Positions 18,355 through 26,943 of a stretch of 64,000 nt of DNA are shown one piece after another. The position numbers and the translations under genes were made by a program. The notes below the pieces were generated by a model that saw nothing but the letters and a program-made list of their open reading frames with translations, made no database searches and had not been told where the DNA came from. Numbering within the stretch: position 1 is the first letter of the stretch; every line of letters starts with the position of its first letter. The stretch comes from Hyphomicrobiales bacterium (GTDB lineage: Bacteria; Pseudomonadota; Alphaproteobacteria; Rhizobiales; Rhizobiaceae): the NCBI GenBank assembly GCA_900466945.1, contig UBNV01000002.1, forward strand, positions 33,501 through 97,500. Reading direction: 5' to 3'.

Positions 18355-19311
18355 ATGACGTATCTTTCCTCTTATCGCCGTACACTCGTGGCCGCCGTAT
18401 CGCTCATCGCCGTGTCGGCGGTGCCGCTCGCAGCACAGGAAGCCGAGAGCTGCTCCACCGTCCGCTTCTCGGATGTCGGCTGGACCGACATCACCGCCAC
18501 GACCGCCACTGCCTCCGTCATCCTCAAGGCTCTCGGCTACGAGCCGACGACCACGGTCCTCTCCGTCCCGGTCACCTATTCCTCGCTGAAGAACAAGGAC
18601 ATCGACGTTTTCCTCGGCAACTGGATGCCGACGATGGAAGCCGACATCGCTCCCTACCGCGAAGACAAGTCGGTCGAGATCTTCGGACCGAACCTCGAAG
18701 GCGCGAAATATACGCTCGCCACCAATGCCAAGGGCGCAGAGCTCGGCATCAAGGACTTCGCCGACATCGCCAAGAACAAGGGTGCGCTCGAAGGCAAGAT
18801 CTACGGCATCGAGCCCGGCAATGACGGCAACCGCCTGATCCTCGACATGATCGACGGCAACAAGTTCGAACTCGGCGACTTCGAAGTGGTCGAATCCTCC
18901 GAACAGGGCATGCTGGCTCAGGTCGCACGTTCCGAAAAGGATGGTGCGCCGGTCGTATTCCTCGGCTGGGAACCGCATCCGATGAACGCCAACTTCAAGC
19001 TGACCTATCTGTCGGGCGGCGATGACGTTTTCGGACCGAACTTCGGTGGTGCGACCATCTTCACCAACACCCGCGCCGGCTACACGACCGAATGCCCGAA
19101 TGTCGGCAAGTTCGTCACCAATCTCAAGTTCTCGCTCCAGATGGAAAACGAGATCATGGGCAAGATTCTCAACGACGGCCAGGATGCCGAAGCGGCAGCC
19201 GGCGACTGGCTGAAGGCCAATCCGGCTGCTGTCGAGCCCTGGCTCGCCGGCGTCACCACCAAGGATGGCGGCGACGGCCTCGCAGCGGTGAAGACGGCGC
19301 TCGGCCTCTGA
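18355..19311 (+). CDS. choX: Choline ABC transporter substrate-binding protein
   Basis: A 318-residue periplasmic binding protein that delivers choline (weakly acetylcholine or betaine) to ChoWV. After the signal peptide (about residues 1-27) the ligand residues known from the Sinorhizobium ChoX structure appear at identical numbers: W43, D45, W90, Y119, N156 and W205. These form the aromatic box and asparagine contact for the quaternary amine. The start at 18355 has GGGAG seven bases upstream. choX is separated from choW by 94 bp containing a strong hairpin, the usual way to raise binding-protein level over the membrane subunits. Confidence 0.97.
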   Translation: MTYLSSYRRTLVAAVSLIAVSAVPLAAQEAESCSTVRFSDVGWTDITATTATASVILKALGYEPTTTVLSVPVTYSSLKNKDIDVFLGNWMPTMEADIAPYREDKSVEIFGPNLEGAKYTLATNAKGAELGIKDFADIAKNKGALEGKIYGIEPGNDGNRLILDMIDGNKFELGDFEVVESSEQGMLAQVARSEKDGAPVVFLGWEPHPMNANFKLTYLSGGDDVFGPNFGGATIFTNTRAGYTTECPNVGKFVTNLKFSLQMENEIMGKILNDGQDAEAAAGDWLKANPAAVEPWLAGVTTKDGGDGLAAVKTALGL

Positions 19312-19333
19312 TCCCTGTCCATCGATCGTGGAA

Positions 19334-19366
19334 CCGCGCGACCGGAAGGGGGATCCGGCCGCGCGG
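19334..19366 (+). other. Intercistronic hairpin between choX and choW
   Basis: CCGCGCG-a-CCGG pairs with CCGG-c-CGCGCGG around a nine-base loop, an eleven-pair stem with one mismatch. It follows the choX stop by 22 bases and precedes choW by 39. Such stems protect the 3' end of binding-protein mRNA or cause partial termination; either would raise ChoX relative to ChoWV. Confidence 0.6.
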
Positions 19367-19405
19367 CCTCCCAGGCATTGAACCTGTGGCCAATCGGGGA
19401 CAACC

Positions 19406-20275
19406 ATGGAATTTCTGACCGACAACAAGCTGCCCATCGGGCCCTTGTCTAAAAGCTTCGTCGACTGGCTGACGGCCAATGTCGATTTCGTATTCGACTT
19501 CATCGCAACGATCTTGAGCGCGTCGATCGACGCCATGCTCTTCGTGCTGCAGGCGCCCTTTCTCGACGACACCGCGCTCGAGGGCTTCTACCCGCTTTTC
19601 ATGATCCTCGTGTTCTCGCTGATCGCCTGGGTGATGCGGCGTTCACTCGGCGTCACCCTGTTCACCTTCCTGGGGCTCCTGCTGATCTATAACCAGGGCT
19701 ACTGGAAGGAAACGATGGAGACGCTGGCCCTTGTTCTGGCAGCGACCGGTGTCTGCATGGTCATCGGCGTGCCGATCGGGATTGCCTGTGCACGGCGTCC
19801 CTGGCTCTATGCAGCCGTTCGTCCTGTGCTCGACCTGATGCAGACGATCCCCACCTTCGTCTACCTCATTCCGGCGCTCATCCTCTTCGGCCTCGGCATG
19901 GTGCCCGGCCTGATCGCCACCGTGATCTTCGCGATAGCAGCGCCGATCCGGCTGACACGCCTCGGCATCATCTCCACCCCGCCGTCACTGGTGGAAGCGG
20001 CCGTCGCCTTCGGCGCGACCCCGATGCAGGTGCTGCGCAAGGTCGAACTGCCTTTTGCCACGCCGCAGATCATGGCGGGCCTCACCCAGACGATCATGCT
20101 CTCGCTGTCCATGGTCGTCATTGCGGCACTGGTCGGCGCAAGCGGCCTCGGCGTTCCCGTTGTTCGGGCGCTCAACACCGTCAACATCGCCCGGGGTTTT
20201 GAGGCAGGTCTCTGCATCGTCATCCTCGCCATCATCCTCGACCGCATCTTCCGCATTCCCGGAGAAGACACATGA
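19406..20275 (+). CDS. choW: Choline ABC transporter permease
   Basis: A 289-residue inner-membrane permease of the ProW/OpuAB type. It shows about six membrane spans (for example FMILVFSLIAWVM, LFTFLGLLLIYNQGYW, TVIFAIAAPIRL). The cytoplasmic coupling loop EAAVAFGATPMQVLRKVELP carries the EAA motif that docks on ChoV. It is the second gene of choXWV and overlaps choV by 4 bp (ATGA). The soluble N-terminal stretch (TDNKLPIGPLSKSFVDWL) is normal for this family. Confidence 0.97.
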   Translation: MEFLTDNKLPIGPLSKSFVDWLTANVDFVFDFIATILSASIDAMLFVLQAPFLDDTALEGFYPLFMILVFSLIAWVMRRSLGVTLFTFLGLLLIYNQGYWKETMETLALVLAATGVCMVIGVPIGIACARRPWLYAAVRPVLDLMQTIPTFVYLIPALILFGLGMVPGLIATVIFAIAAPIRLTRLGIISTPPSLVEAAVAFGATPMQVLRKVELPFATPQIMAGLTQTIMLSLSMVVIAALVGASGLGVPVVRALNTVNIARGFEAGLCIVILAIILDRIFRIPGEDT

Positions 20276-21315
20276 CCGACGCCGTCATCTTCGACAATGT
20301 CGACATCGTCTTCGGCGACGATCCCAAGCGCGCCCTCGACATGGTCGATCAGGGCAAGACACGTGACGAAATCGGCGCAGCCACGGGCCTCGTGCTCGGC
20401 GTGGCCGGAGCCTCGCTCAGTGTCAAGGAAGGCGAGATTCTCGTCCTCATGGGCTTGTCCGGCTCGGGCAAGTCCACGCTGCTCCGTGCGGTCAACGCGC
20501 TCGCCCCTGTCGTCCGCGGCAGTGTAAGCGTCAAAACGGAGAATGGCTATGTCGACCCGTACAAGTCCTCGGCCCAGGTGCTGCGCGACCTGCGCATGCA
20601 CACGGTCTCCATGGTCTTCCAGCAGTTCGGCCTCCTGCCCTGGCGCACGGTTGCTGACAATGTCGGCTTCGGTCTCGAACTGGCCGGCGTTCCGGAAGCT
20701 GAACGCAAGGAGAGGGTCGCGACCCAGCTTGAGCTGGTCAACCTGTCGTCCTGGGCCGAGCGCCGCGTCAACGAGCTCTCCGGCGGCATGCAGCAGCGTG
20801 TGGGCCTGGCCCGCGCCTTTGCGACAGGCGCGCCGATCCTCCTAATGGACGAGCCCTTCTCGGCGCTCGACCCCCTGATCCGCACGCGCCTGCAGGACGA
20901 ACTCCTGGAATTCCAGGCAAGGCTCAAGAAGACGATCCTCTTCGTCAGCCACGATCTCGACGAGGCCTTCCGCATCGGCAATCGCATCGCCATCATGGAA
21001 GGCGGCCGCATCATCCAGTGCGGCACACCGCAGGAGATCGTCCAGAACCCGACAAACCAGTATGTCGCCGATTTCGTGCAGAACATGAACCCGATCAACA
21101 TGCTGGTCGCATCCGACGTGATGCGCCCGGGCACCGGTGGACAGCAGAGCCAGGTGACCGGAACCACGGCACCGAAGACCCCTCTGGTGGAGGTGTTGGA
21201 TGCACTGGCGCGTCAACCGGGCACGATCGGGGTCGTTGACAATGGCGCCGTGATCGGCACGATCGATGCTCAGGATGTGGTGAGCGGATTGACCAAGCAC
21301 CGTCGCAAGGCGTGA
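20272..21315 (+). CDS. choV: Choline ABC transporter ATP-binding protein
   Basis: A 347-residue ATPase of the ProV type. Walker A is GLSGSGKST near residue 65, the Q-loop lies in MVFQQFGLLPW, the signature is LSGGMQQR and Walker B is ILLMDEPFSALDP. The C-terminal 70 residues are the regulatory region typical of glycine betaine/choline importers, including a short CBS-like segment ending in VIGTIDAQDVVSGL. The gene completes choXWV. There is no obvious terminator before the HugZ-like gene 46 bp downstream, so partial co-transcription is possible. Confidence 0.97.
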   Translation: MTDAVIFDNVDIVFGDDPKRALDMVDQGKTRDEIGAATGLVLGVAGASLSVKEGEILVLMGLSGSGKSTLLRAVNALAPVVRGSVSVKTENGYVDPYKSSAQVLRDLRMHTVSMVFQQFGLLPWRTVADNVGFGLELAGVPEAERKERVATQLELVNLSSWAERRVNELSGGMQQRVGLARAFATGAPILLMDEPFSALDPLIRTRLQDELLEFQARLKKTILFVSHDLDEAFRIGNRIAIMEGGRIIQCGTPQEIVQNPTNQYVADFVQNMNPINMLVASDVMRPGTGGQQSQVTGTTAPKTPLVEVLDALARQPGTIGVVDNGAVIGTIDAQDVVSGLTKHRRKA

Positions 21316-21361
21316 CAAAGCCTGCACGCATCCCTTCCACGATGCATGCAGGAGCCACCAC

Positions 21362-22108
21362 ATGAACGACAAGCCCCAGGTCATCAGGGACACGGACGAC
21401 GATGCGCGCCGCCAGGCGCGCATTCTGCTGAGAGGTGCACGGTTTGCAGCGATCGGCGTGATTGATCCGGAAACGGGCTTCCCCTCCGTCAGCCGTGTCC
21501 TCCTCGGCATGGACAGCGACGGCGCCGCCGTGATTCTCGTCTCCGGCCTTTCTGCCCATACGACCGCCCTCCTCGCCGATCCCCGCGCCTCGCTTCTGAC
21601 CGGAGAACCGGCCAAGGGCGACCCGCTCGCCCATCCGCGGCTGACGCTGCAATGCACCGCCGAAAGTGTCGAACGCGACAGCGAGACCCATCTCAGACTG
21701 CGGACACGCTTTCTCGCCCGCCATCCGAAATCCCAGCTCTATATCGATTTCCCCGACTTCCGGTTCTTCCGCTTGCAGCCTGAACGGGCAAGCCTCAATG
21801 GCGGTTTTGGCCGTGCCTATCATTTGAGCAGCCAGGACTTTTTCATCCCGAAAATGGACGCGGGATTCTTTCCGGACGAGCAGGCATTACTGCGAGAATT
21901 AGGGGGGAGCCATCCCGATCTGGCGCTCCGCCTCGCAGCGAAGTTTCATGGGGCATCAGAGGGCGATTGGCGCATATCGGCCGTAGATTCGCACGGTTTG
22001 GATATATCTTTCAAAGACTTACTAATTCGACACGAATTTGTGACGCCCATCACAAAAGCACAGCATCTGCTATTAGAGTTACCTAAATCAGTATACGCAG
22101 TACCTTAA
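21362..22108 (+). CDS. HugZ-like split-barrel protein (pyridoxamine phosphate oxidase fold)
   Basis: A 248-residue protein with an N-terminal FMN-binding split-barrel domain (residues about 12-150; LRGARFAAIGVIDPETGFPS and PKSQLYIDFPDFRFFRL) and a C-terminal helical domain of DUF2470 type. Members of the HugZ/HutZ group bind or degrade haem; a haem-binding His cannot be assigned with confidence here. It starts at 21362 after GCAGGAG. The last 45 or so codons are unusually AT-rich with rare codons (TTA, CTA, ATA), unlike the rest. The 3' end carries a candidate NolR box. It may be read through from choXWV. Confidence 0.8.
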   Translation: MNDKPQVIRDTDDDARRQARILLRGARFAAIGVIDPETGFPSVSRVLLGMDSDGAAVILVSGLSAHTTALLADPRASLLTGEPAKGDPLAHPRLTLQCTAESVERDSETHLRLRTRFLARHPKSQLYIDFPDFRFFRLQPERASLNGGFGRAYHLSSQDFFIPKMDAGFFPDEQALLRELGGSHPDLALRLAAKFHGASEGDWRISAVDSHGLDISFKDLLIRHEFVTPITKAQHLLLELPKSVYAVP

Positions 22109-22125
22109 ATTTAGGCATATACAAT
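22072..22125 (+). promoter_or_regulatory. Two candidate NolR boxes upstream of nolR
   Basis: The NolR consensus (A/T)TTAG-N9-A(T/A) is matched at 22110-22125 (TTTAG-N9-AT). It is matched in both orientations at 22072-22087, where ATTAG-N6-CTAAA forms an inverted repeat overlapping the end of the HugZ-like gene. They lie 98-151 bp ahead of the nolR start in an AT-rich stretch. NolR is known to repress its own promoter in Sinorhizobium, so autoregulation is the natural reading. Confidence 0.5.
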
Positions 22126-22222
22126 TTTGATGATGCTGGTAGAGTTTGGCCTCTAGTTAAGTGATGGTTTTTCAACGACTGCCGCTCCCCCAGGGCACTC
22201 GACCTAAGAAAGTTGAACTGAG

Positions 22223-22540
22223 ATGAAAACAAAAGCATTGTCCGAACAGTCGACCGTCGCAGCTGGTTTGCTCTCCGCCATGGCAAACCCGAAGCGACTG
22301 ATGATCCTCTGCAGCCTCGTCGAGGGTGAGGTTCCGGTCGGCGTTCTGGCGACCCAGGTGGGCCTGAGCCAGTCGGCTCTGTCGCAGCACCTGTCGAAGC
22401 TTCGCGCGCAAAAGCTGGTGAAGACCCGCCGCGACGCGCAGACGATCTACTATTCCTCGACTTCCGAGTCGGTGATCAAGATTCTCTCTACGCTCGAGAG
22501 CATCTATTGCGCCCCGGCAGCGAGCAAGTCGGCCGCTTGA
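22223..22540 (+). CDS. nolR: NolR-type ArsR-family global regulator
   Basis: A 105-residue winged-HTH repressor. The core from AAGLLSAMANPKR through VGLSQSALSQHLSKLRAQ to TRRDAQTIYYSS is almost word for word the NolR sequence of Sinorhizobium and Rhizobium. In those organisms NolR controls nodulation, growth, exopolysaccharide and quorum-sensing genes. It has no ArsR metal-binding cysteine motif; the one Cys near the end is not in the metal position. NolR is also found in non-nodulating Rhizobiaceae, so its presence does not show a symbiont. Candidate self-binding boxes lie upstream, and a large hairpin lies 95 bp downstream. Confidence 0.9.
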   Translation: MKTKALSEQSTVAAGLLSAMANPKRLMILCSLVEGEVPVGVLATQVGLSQSALSQHLSKLRAQKLVKTRRDAQTIYYSSTSESVIKILSTLESIYCAPAASKSAA

Positions 22541-22885
22541 TGACAGCGCTCCCAGAGGAGTGCTGATCGGAGACGGGAGGGATGGGCACGGCACTCGCTT
22601 ACGCGGGTGAACCCTTTGGTGAGCTTTGAACTTCGAAGCCCTGGTCGGCATATGCCGCCAGGGCTTCTCTCATTTTCGTCATGCCCCCCGGGGCTGGACG
22701 CGCATGTGGCTGCGGCATCCCATCAACCGAATTCAGCGATCCATGACCTTTGTTGATCGGCTCTGCCGGTGGCTTGACCATGCCTTGCGCCCTGTTAACG
22801 TGACGACGCAATCAACGGATTTCGGCCTCAGCGGCCGACAGCCGGGAGAGTGGCCGCCCGCGACCAAAAGGCCATGGAGAAGATG
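22541..22885 (+). other. 345-bp intergenic region between nolR and the aminotransferase
   Basis: No convincing gene is present. The region contains a strong hairpin at 22635-22667. A weak promoter-like pair (TTGACC near 22775 and TAACGT about 16 bases on) lies upstream of the aminotransferase. Short open frames exist but have no ribosome sites or recognisable product. Confidence 0.5.
22635..22667 (+). terminator. Large stem-loop downstream of nolR
   Basis: GAAGCCCTGG pairs fully with CCAGGGCTTC, and the inside, CGGCATATGCCG, is itself a perfect palindrome. The whole 33 bases therefore fold into one 16-pair stem with a single bulged T. A short T-containing tail (TCTCATTTTC) follows. It is probably the nolR terminator, though an RNA-processing or protein-binding role is possible. 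Confidence 0.6.
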
Positions 22886-24214
22886 ATGTCTAACCGCCTG
22901 AATTCCACGCCGAACGACCTGCGCGCCTTCTGGATGCCGTTCACCGCGAACCGTCAGTTCAAGAAGGAGCCGCGCCTCTTCGTCGGCGCCAAGGACATGC
23001 ACTACACCACCCATGACGGCCGCCAGGTGCTCGACGGCACCGCCGGCCTCTGGTGTGTGAACGCCGGTCACTGCCGCCCGCTGATCACCGAAGCGATCCG
23101 CGAACAGGCCGGTGAACTTGATTATGCACCAGCCTTCCAGCTCGGCCACCCCAAGGCCTTCGAGCTCGCCAACCGCCTGATCGACATCGCGCCCGACAAT
23201 ATGGCGCATGTGCTCTACACCAATTCCGGCTCGGAATCGGTCGAGACGGCACTCAAGGTGGCGCTCGCTTACCAGCGCGTGAAGGGCCAAGGATCGCGCA
23301 CCCGCCTGATCGGCCGCGAGCGCGGCTATCACGGCGTCAATTTCGGCGGCATCTCCGTCGGCGGCATCGTCTCCAACCGCAAGATGTTCGGCACGCTGCT
23401 GACCGGCGTCGACCACATGCCGCATACCCACCAGCCGGGCAAGAACGCCTTTACCAAGGGCATGCCCGAGCATGGCGGCGATCTGGCCGATGAGCTGGAG
23501 CGCATCGTCACGTTGCATGATGCCTCGACCATCGCTGCCGTCATCGTCGAACCGGTTGCCGGCTCCACCGGGGTGCTGATCCCGCCGAAGGGTTATCTGC
23601 AGCGCCTGCGCGAGATCTGCACCAAACACGGCATCCTATTGATCTTCGATGAAGTCATCACCGGTTTCGGCCGCCTCGGCGCGCCCTTTGCCTCGCAGTA
23701 TTTCGACGTCAAGCCGGATATCATGGTGACCGCCAAGGGCTTGACCAATGGCGTCATTCCGATGGGCGCGGTCTTCGTCACCGCCGAAATCCACGATGCC
23801 TTCATGCAGGGCCCGGATCACATGATCGAATTCTTCCATGGCTACACCTATTCCGGCAACCCGATCGCCTCTGCCGCAGCACTCGGCACCCTCGACACCT
23901 ATCGCGACGAGAACCTGCTGACACGTGCCGCCGAACTCGCGCCCTACTGGGAAGAGAAGCTCCATTCGCTGCGCGATTGCCCCAATGTCATCGACATCAG
24001 AAATCTCGGCCTCATCGGCGCGATCGAACTGAAGCCCATCGACGGTGAACCGACGAAGCGCGCCTTCAACGCCTTCCTGAATGCCTATAACGATGGCCTC
24101 TTGATCCGCACGACCGGCGACATCATTGCTCTCTCGCCGCCGCTGATCATCTCCCACGAAGAGATCGACGAACTCTTCGACAAGCTCCGCAAGGTGCTGA
24201 TGAACAACATCTGA
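22886..24214 (+). CDS. Omega-amino acid--pyruvate aminotransferase (class III)
   Basis: A 442-residue PLP-dependent class III aminotransferase, close to beta-alanine/omega-amino acid:pyruvate transaminases. PLP features are GSESVETALK (phosphate cup), the IFDEVITGFGR aspartate motif, and the Schiff-base lysine in VTAKGLTNG. It would transfer the amino group of beta-alanine, taurine or a similar omega-amino acid to pyruvate. I chose the ATG at 22886 because GGAG is six bases upstream; ATGs at 22874 and 22883 are alternatives. A strong terminator follows at 24240. Confidence 0.93.
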   Translation: MSNRLNSTPNDLRAFWMPFTANRQFKKEPRLFVGAKDMHYTTHDGRQVLDGTAGLWCVNAGHCRPLITEAIREQAGELDYAPAFQLGHPKAFELANRLIDIAPDNMAHVLYTNSGSESVETALKVALAYQRVKGQGSRTRLIGRERGYHGVNFGGISVGGIVSNRKMFGTLLTGVDHMPHTHQPGKNAFTKGMPEHGGDLADELERIVTLHDASTIAAVIVEPVAGSTGVLIPPKGYLQRLREICTKHGILLIFDEVITGFGRLGAPFASQYFDVKPDIMVTAKGLTNGVIPMGAVFVTAEIHDAFMQGPDHMIEFFHGYTYSGNPIASAAALGTLDTYRDENLLTRAAELAPYWEEKLHSLRDCPNVIDIRNLGLIGAIELKPIDGEPTKRAFNAFLNAYNDGLLIRTTGDIIALSPPLIISHEEIDELFDKLRKVLMNNI

Positions 24215-24239
24215 GGCCTGCACCGCAGTCCTGTCGGAG

Positions 24240-24264
24240 AGCGGCCCTTCGGGGCCGCTTTTTT
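24240..24264 (+). terminator. Rho-independent terminator of the aminotransferase gene
   Basis: AGCGGCCC-TTCG-GGGCCGCT, an 8-bp GC-rich stem with a stable TTCG tetraloop, is followed by six T residues. It lies 26 bases after the stop codon. Confidence 0.93.
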
Positions 24265-24471
24265 GTTGGAGCTTGCGCGAAGCTGACTGCGCGGATTCGG
24301 GCCTGCTTGTCGGCGGATCGACCATCCCGTATCTTCGAGAGAATCGCACGTTCGATCCCGGCGCAGATGACCGCGAAAGGCTCGACCGACGACTGAAAGC
24401 CCATCCGGCAACGTCACATCCGACATCAGGTCGCACGTGCCGCAATCGGATCAGGTCCCGGGAGGATTTCC

Positions 24472-24735
24472 GTGGTCGACCTCTTCAAGCGCATGTTCGG
24501 TAAAGACGCGTCCCCAGCCTTCATCCCGGCAGAGCCAGAACCCGCGACAAGGGCTGCCGCCCGCGCCGACGACGCGCGCCTCGCCGCCCGCCGCGCCCAG
24601 ATTGCCAACGATCTGATCGAACTCCAGCAGATCGCCATGGCGGAACTCGCCCTGCGCCGGGAACAAGATGCCGCCGCAGCCAAGGCAGGCTTCGAGGCCG
24701 ACGAGAGCCTTGGCGGACGCATCCTGACCGTCTGA
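24472..24735 (+). CDS. Small charged hypothetical protein
   Basis: An 87-residue protein, starting with GTG at 24472 and supported by a strong GGAGGA ribosome site. It opens with MVDLFKRMFGKDA and then forms a long alanine- and arginine-rich helix (residues about 24-70), probably coiled-coil. It has no signal peptide and no recognised domain. It stands alone between two strongly delimited genes, so the neighbourhood gives no functional clue. Confidence 0.65.
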   Translation: MVDLFKRMFGKDASPAFIPAEPEPATRAAARADDARLAARRAQIANDLIELQQIAMAELALRREQDAAAAKAGFEADESLGGRILTV

Positions 24736-24907
24736 CGCGGAATCAATAACCCCTCTCCGCGATCAGGCTGTGGCGTGATTACGCATCACGGCTTCAGGTC
24801 TTTTGCCGCCCCTTGTTTTTGTCTAAAGCAATCATGGGGAGCAACAAAAGAACCCGAATGGCGCCGAAACCGACAGAGATCGGTCGCGTCGACCCAAGGA
24901 GCAGGAC

Positions 24908-26014
24908 ATGAAATTCCATCTTCTCGCAGGCGCGGCCCTGGCCGCGCTGATCGCCGCAGCCCCCGCCGCCCGCGCAGACATCGTGCTCGGTCTCATGGCA
25001 CCGCTGACCGGCCCTCTCGCCGCCGTCGGCGCCCAGGTGAAGAACGGTGCCGAGACCGCGATCGAGGAAATCAACAAGAAGGGCGGCATCAACGGCGAAC
25101 AGGTTTCGCTCAAGGTCACCGACGATGCCGGCGAGCCGAAGCAGGGCGTCTCGGCCGCCAACCAGCTGGTCGGTGAAGGCGTGATGTTTGTCGTCGGCCC
25201 GGTGACGTCCGGCGTCGCCGTTCCGGCCTCCGACGTCTTTGCGGAAAACGGCGCCCTGATGGTCACCCCGACCGCAACCGCACCCGATCTCACAGCCCGC
25301 GGTCTCACCACGGTGCTGCGCACCTGCGGTCGTGACGACCAGCAGGCGGAAGTGGCAGCCGCTTACGTTCTAGCCAACTTCAAGGGCAAGAAGGTGGCGA
25401 TCCTCAACGACAAGGGCCAGTACGGCAAGGGCCTCGCCGACGCCTTCAAGGCGACGCTGAACGCTGCCGGCATCCAGGAAGTCTTCAACGACGCACTCAC
25501 CCCGGGCGAGAAGGACTTCAGCGCGCTCACCACCCGCCTCAAAGCCGAAGGCGTCGAAGTGATCTATTTCGGCGGCTATTATCCGGAAGCCGGCCTGCTC
25601 TCGCGCCAGCTGAAGGACATCGGCGTCCAGGCGACGCTCATCGGCGGCGACGGGTTGTCGAGCACCGAATTCGCCACCATCGGCGGCGAAGCAGCCAATG
25701 GCGTCATCTTCACCAATGCGGCTGACGCACTGAAGAACGAAGACAGCAAGGCGGCAGCGGCAGCGCTCGCCGCCAAGAACATCCCGGCCGAGGCCTTCAC
25801 GTTGAACGCCTATGCCGCCGTCGAAGTCCTCGCCGCCGGCATCGCCAAGGCAGGCAGCAAGGACGACGCCGAGGCAGTCGCAGCCGCCCTCAAGGATGGC
25901 TCGGAAATCCCGACCGCCATCGGCAAGCTCACCTATGGCGAAACCGGCGACCTGACCTCGCAGAGCTTCTCGCTCTACAAGTGGGATGGCGGCAAGACAG
26001 TCGCGGTCGAGTAA
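24908..26014 (+). CDS. Branched-chain amino acid ABC transporter substrate-binding protein
   Basis: A 368-residue periplasmic binding protein of the LivK/BraC type (Peripla_BP_6). A signal peptide spans residues 1-22 (ending ARA). The family hallmark [17 protein letters not shown] is followed by [20 protein letters not shown]. Conserved ligand-loop segments [15 protein letters not shown] and the [15 protein letters not shown] hinge are present. The start has GGAGCAGG upstream. No permease or ATPase genes adjoin, so it is an orphan binding protein that probably serves a livHMGF set elsewhere. A strong terminator follows. Confidence 0.93.
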   Translation: MKFHLLAGAALAALIAAAPAARADIVLGLMAPLTGPLAAVGAQVKNGAETAIEEINKKGGINGEQVSLKVTDDAGEPKQGVSAANQLVGEGVMFVVGPVTSGVAVPASDVFAENGALMVTPTATAPDLTARGLTTVLRTCGRDDQQAEVAAAYVLANFKGKKVAILNDKGQYGKGLADAFKATLNAAGIQEVFNDALTPGEKDFSALTTRLKAEGVEVIYFGGYYPEAGLLSRQLKDIGVQATLIGGDGLSSTEFATIGGEAANGVIFTNAADALKNEDSKAAAAALAAKNIPAEAFTLNAYAAVEVLAAGIAKAGSKDDAEAVAAALKDGSEIPTAIGKLTYGETGDLTSQSFSLYKWDGGKTVAVE

Positions 26015-26037
26015 GGCTCGACGCGTGCAAAGCTTGA

Positions 26038-26066
26038 GAAGGCGGCCGGTGACGGTCGCCTTTTTT
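26038..26066 (+). terminator. Rho-independent terminator of the LivK-type gene
   Basis: An AAGGCG(G)CC / GG(T)CGCCTT stem, slightly imperfect, is followed by six T residues. It lies 24 bases after the stop codon. Confidence 0.88.
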
Positions 26067-26158
26067 GTTTGGACAGCCGGGGTAGACGATGAGCCCTCAG
26101 CCTCAGATGGGAGCGCACGCGGCCCCTATACGGAGAGGGTGGTGCTGGGGCCGCGGCC

Positions 26159-26200
26159 TGGGTCCTTCGAGCCTGCTACAACAGGCACCTCAGGACAAGG
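26159..26200. repeat. Possible rhizobial intergenic palindromic repeat element
   Basis: The stretch contains TCCTTCGAG and, further on, CACCTCAGGA around a short inverted repeat GCCTG-N6-CAGGC. This layout resembles the dispersed TCCTTCGAG...CCTCAGGATGAGG elements found between genes in many alphaproteobacteria. Only one copy is in the window, so the call rests on resemblance. Confidence 0.35.
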
Positions 26201-26214
26201 GAACACGCCACCGC

Positions 26215-26892
26215 TCACTCCGCATATATCATCTTACGCGACATGCCACCGTCGAGCGTCAAAACCTCGCCTGTGACGAAGCCGGCGCCGGCCAGATACA
26301 GCACCGCCTTCGCGACGTCCTCAGGCCGGCCGGCCCGGCCGACAGGGTGCTGGTCGTGGTCTACTGGCCTCAGATCCGTTTCCTTCGTGATCCAGCCGGG
26401 CGCGATCCCGTTCACCCGGATCTTCGGTCCGAGGCTGACGGCGAGAGCATGGGTGAGGCCGAAGAGACCGCCCTTTGACGCGGCATAGGCTTCCGTATTC
26501 TTTTCCGACATGAAGGCGCGGGTCGACAACATGTTGATGATCGAAGCCCCCTCACCCATCAGCGGCGCAGCTGCCCGCGTCATCAGGAAGGCTGCAGTCA
26601 GATGGCTGTCCGTCACCTTGCGCCATTCGTCGAGCGAAAGCTCCATGATCGGCCCAAGGTCCGGACTGGCAATGCCGGCATTGTTGACGAGGAGATCAAC
26701 GCTATCCCAGCCGAGTTCGACAAAGGCCCTCCCGACCGCCGCCTCGTCGGAGACATCGCAGACGATCGACCGGATGCCGGCCGGCGCCTCCCGGATATCG
26801 AAGGAGGCCACCTCGTAATCGGCCATTTGGAGGGCAGTGCAGAGTTCCGCGCCGATGAGGCCGGCGCCACCAGTGACGATTGCGTGTTTCAT
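26215..26892 (-). CDS. SDR-family oxidoreductase
   Basis: A 225-residue short-chain dehydrogenase. NNAG at residues 69-72, a catalytic Tyr-x-x-x-Lys in AYAASKGGLFG and a C-terminal LDGGMSRKMIYAE identify the family. The glycine loop reads TGGAGLIG, that is TGxxGxxG, the pattern of extended SDRs, although the length is that of classical ones. The substrate is unknown. The start at 26892 has GAAGG upstream. It is the downstream member of a minus-strand group with the DCC-family gene 51 bp ahead. Confidence 0.88.
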   Translation of the reverse strand: MKHAIVTGGAGLIGAELCTALQMADYEVASFDIREAPAGIRSIVCDVSDEAAVGRAFVELGWDSVDLLVNNAGIASPDLGPIMELSLDEWRKVTDSHLTAAFLMTRAAAPLMGEGASIINMLSTRAFMSEKNTEAYAASKGGLFGLTHALAVSLGPKIRVNGIAPGWITKETDLRPVDHDQHPVGRAGRPEDVAKAVLYLAGAGFVTGEVLTLDGGMSRKMIYAE

Positions 26893-26943
26893 GAAGCCTT
26901 CAACGGTGGTGGATCGGGAAAGTTTCTCTGATCGGATCGGCTG

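Noticed and set aside
22223..22540. Evidence that the organism nodulates legumes
   Set aside because: NolR, and BacA further on, occur in non-symbiotic Rhizobiaceae; no nod, nif or fix genes are in the window.
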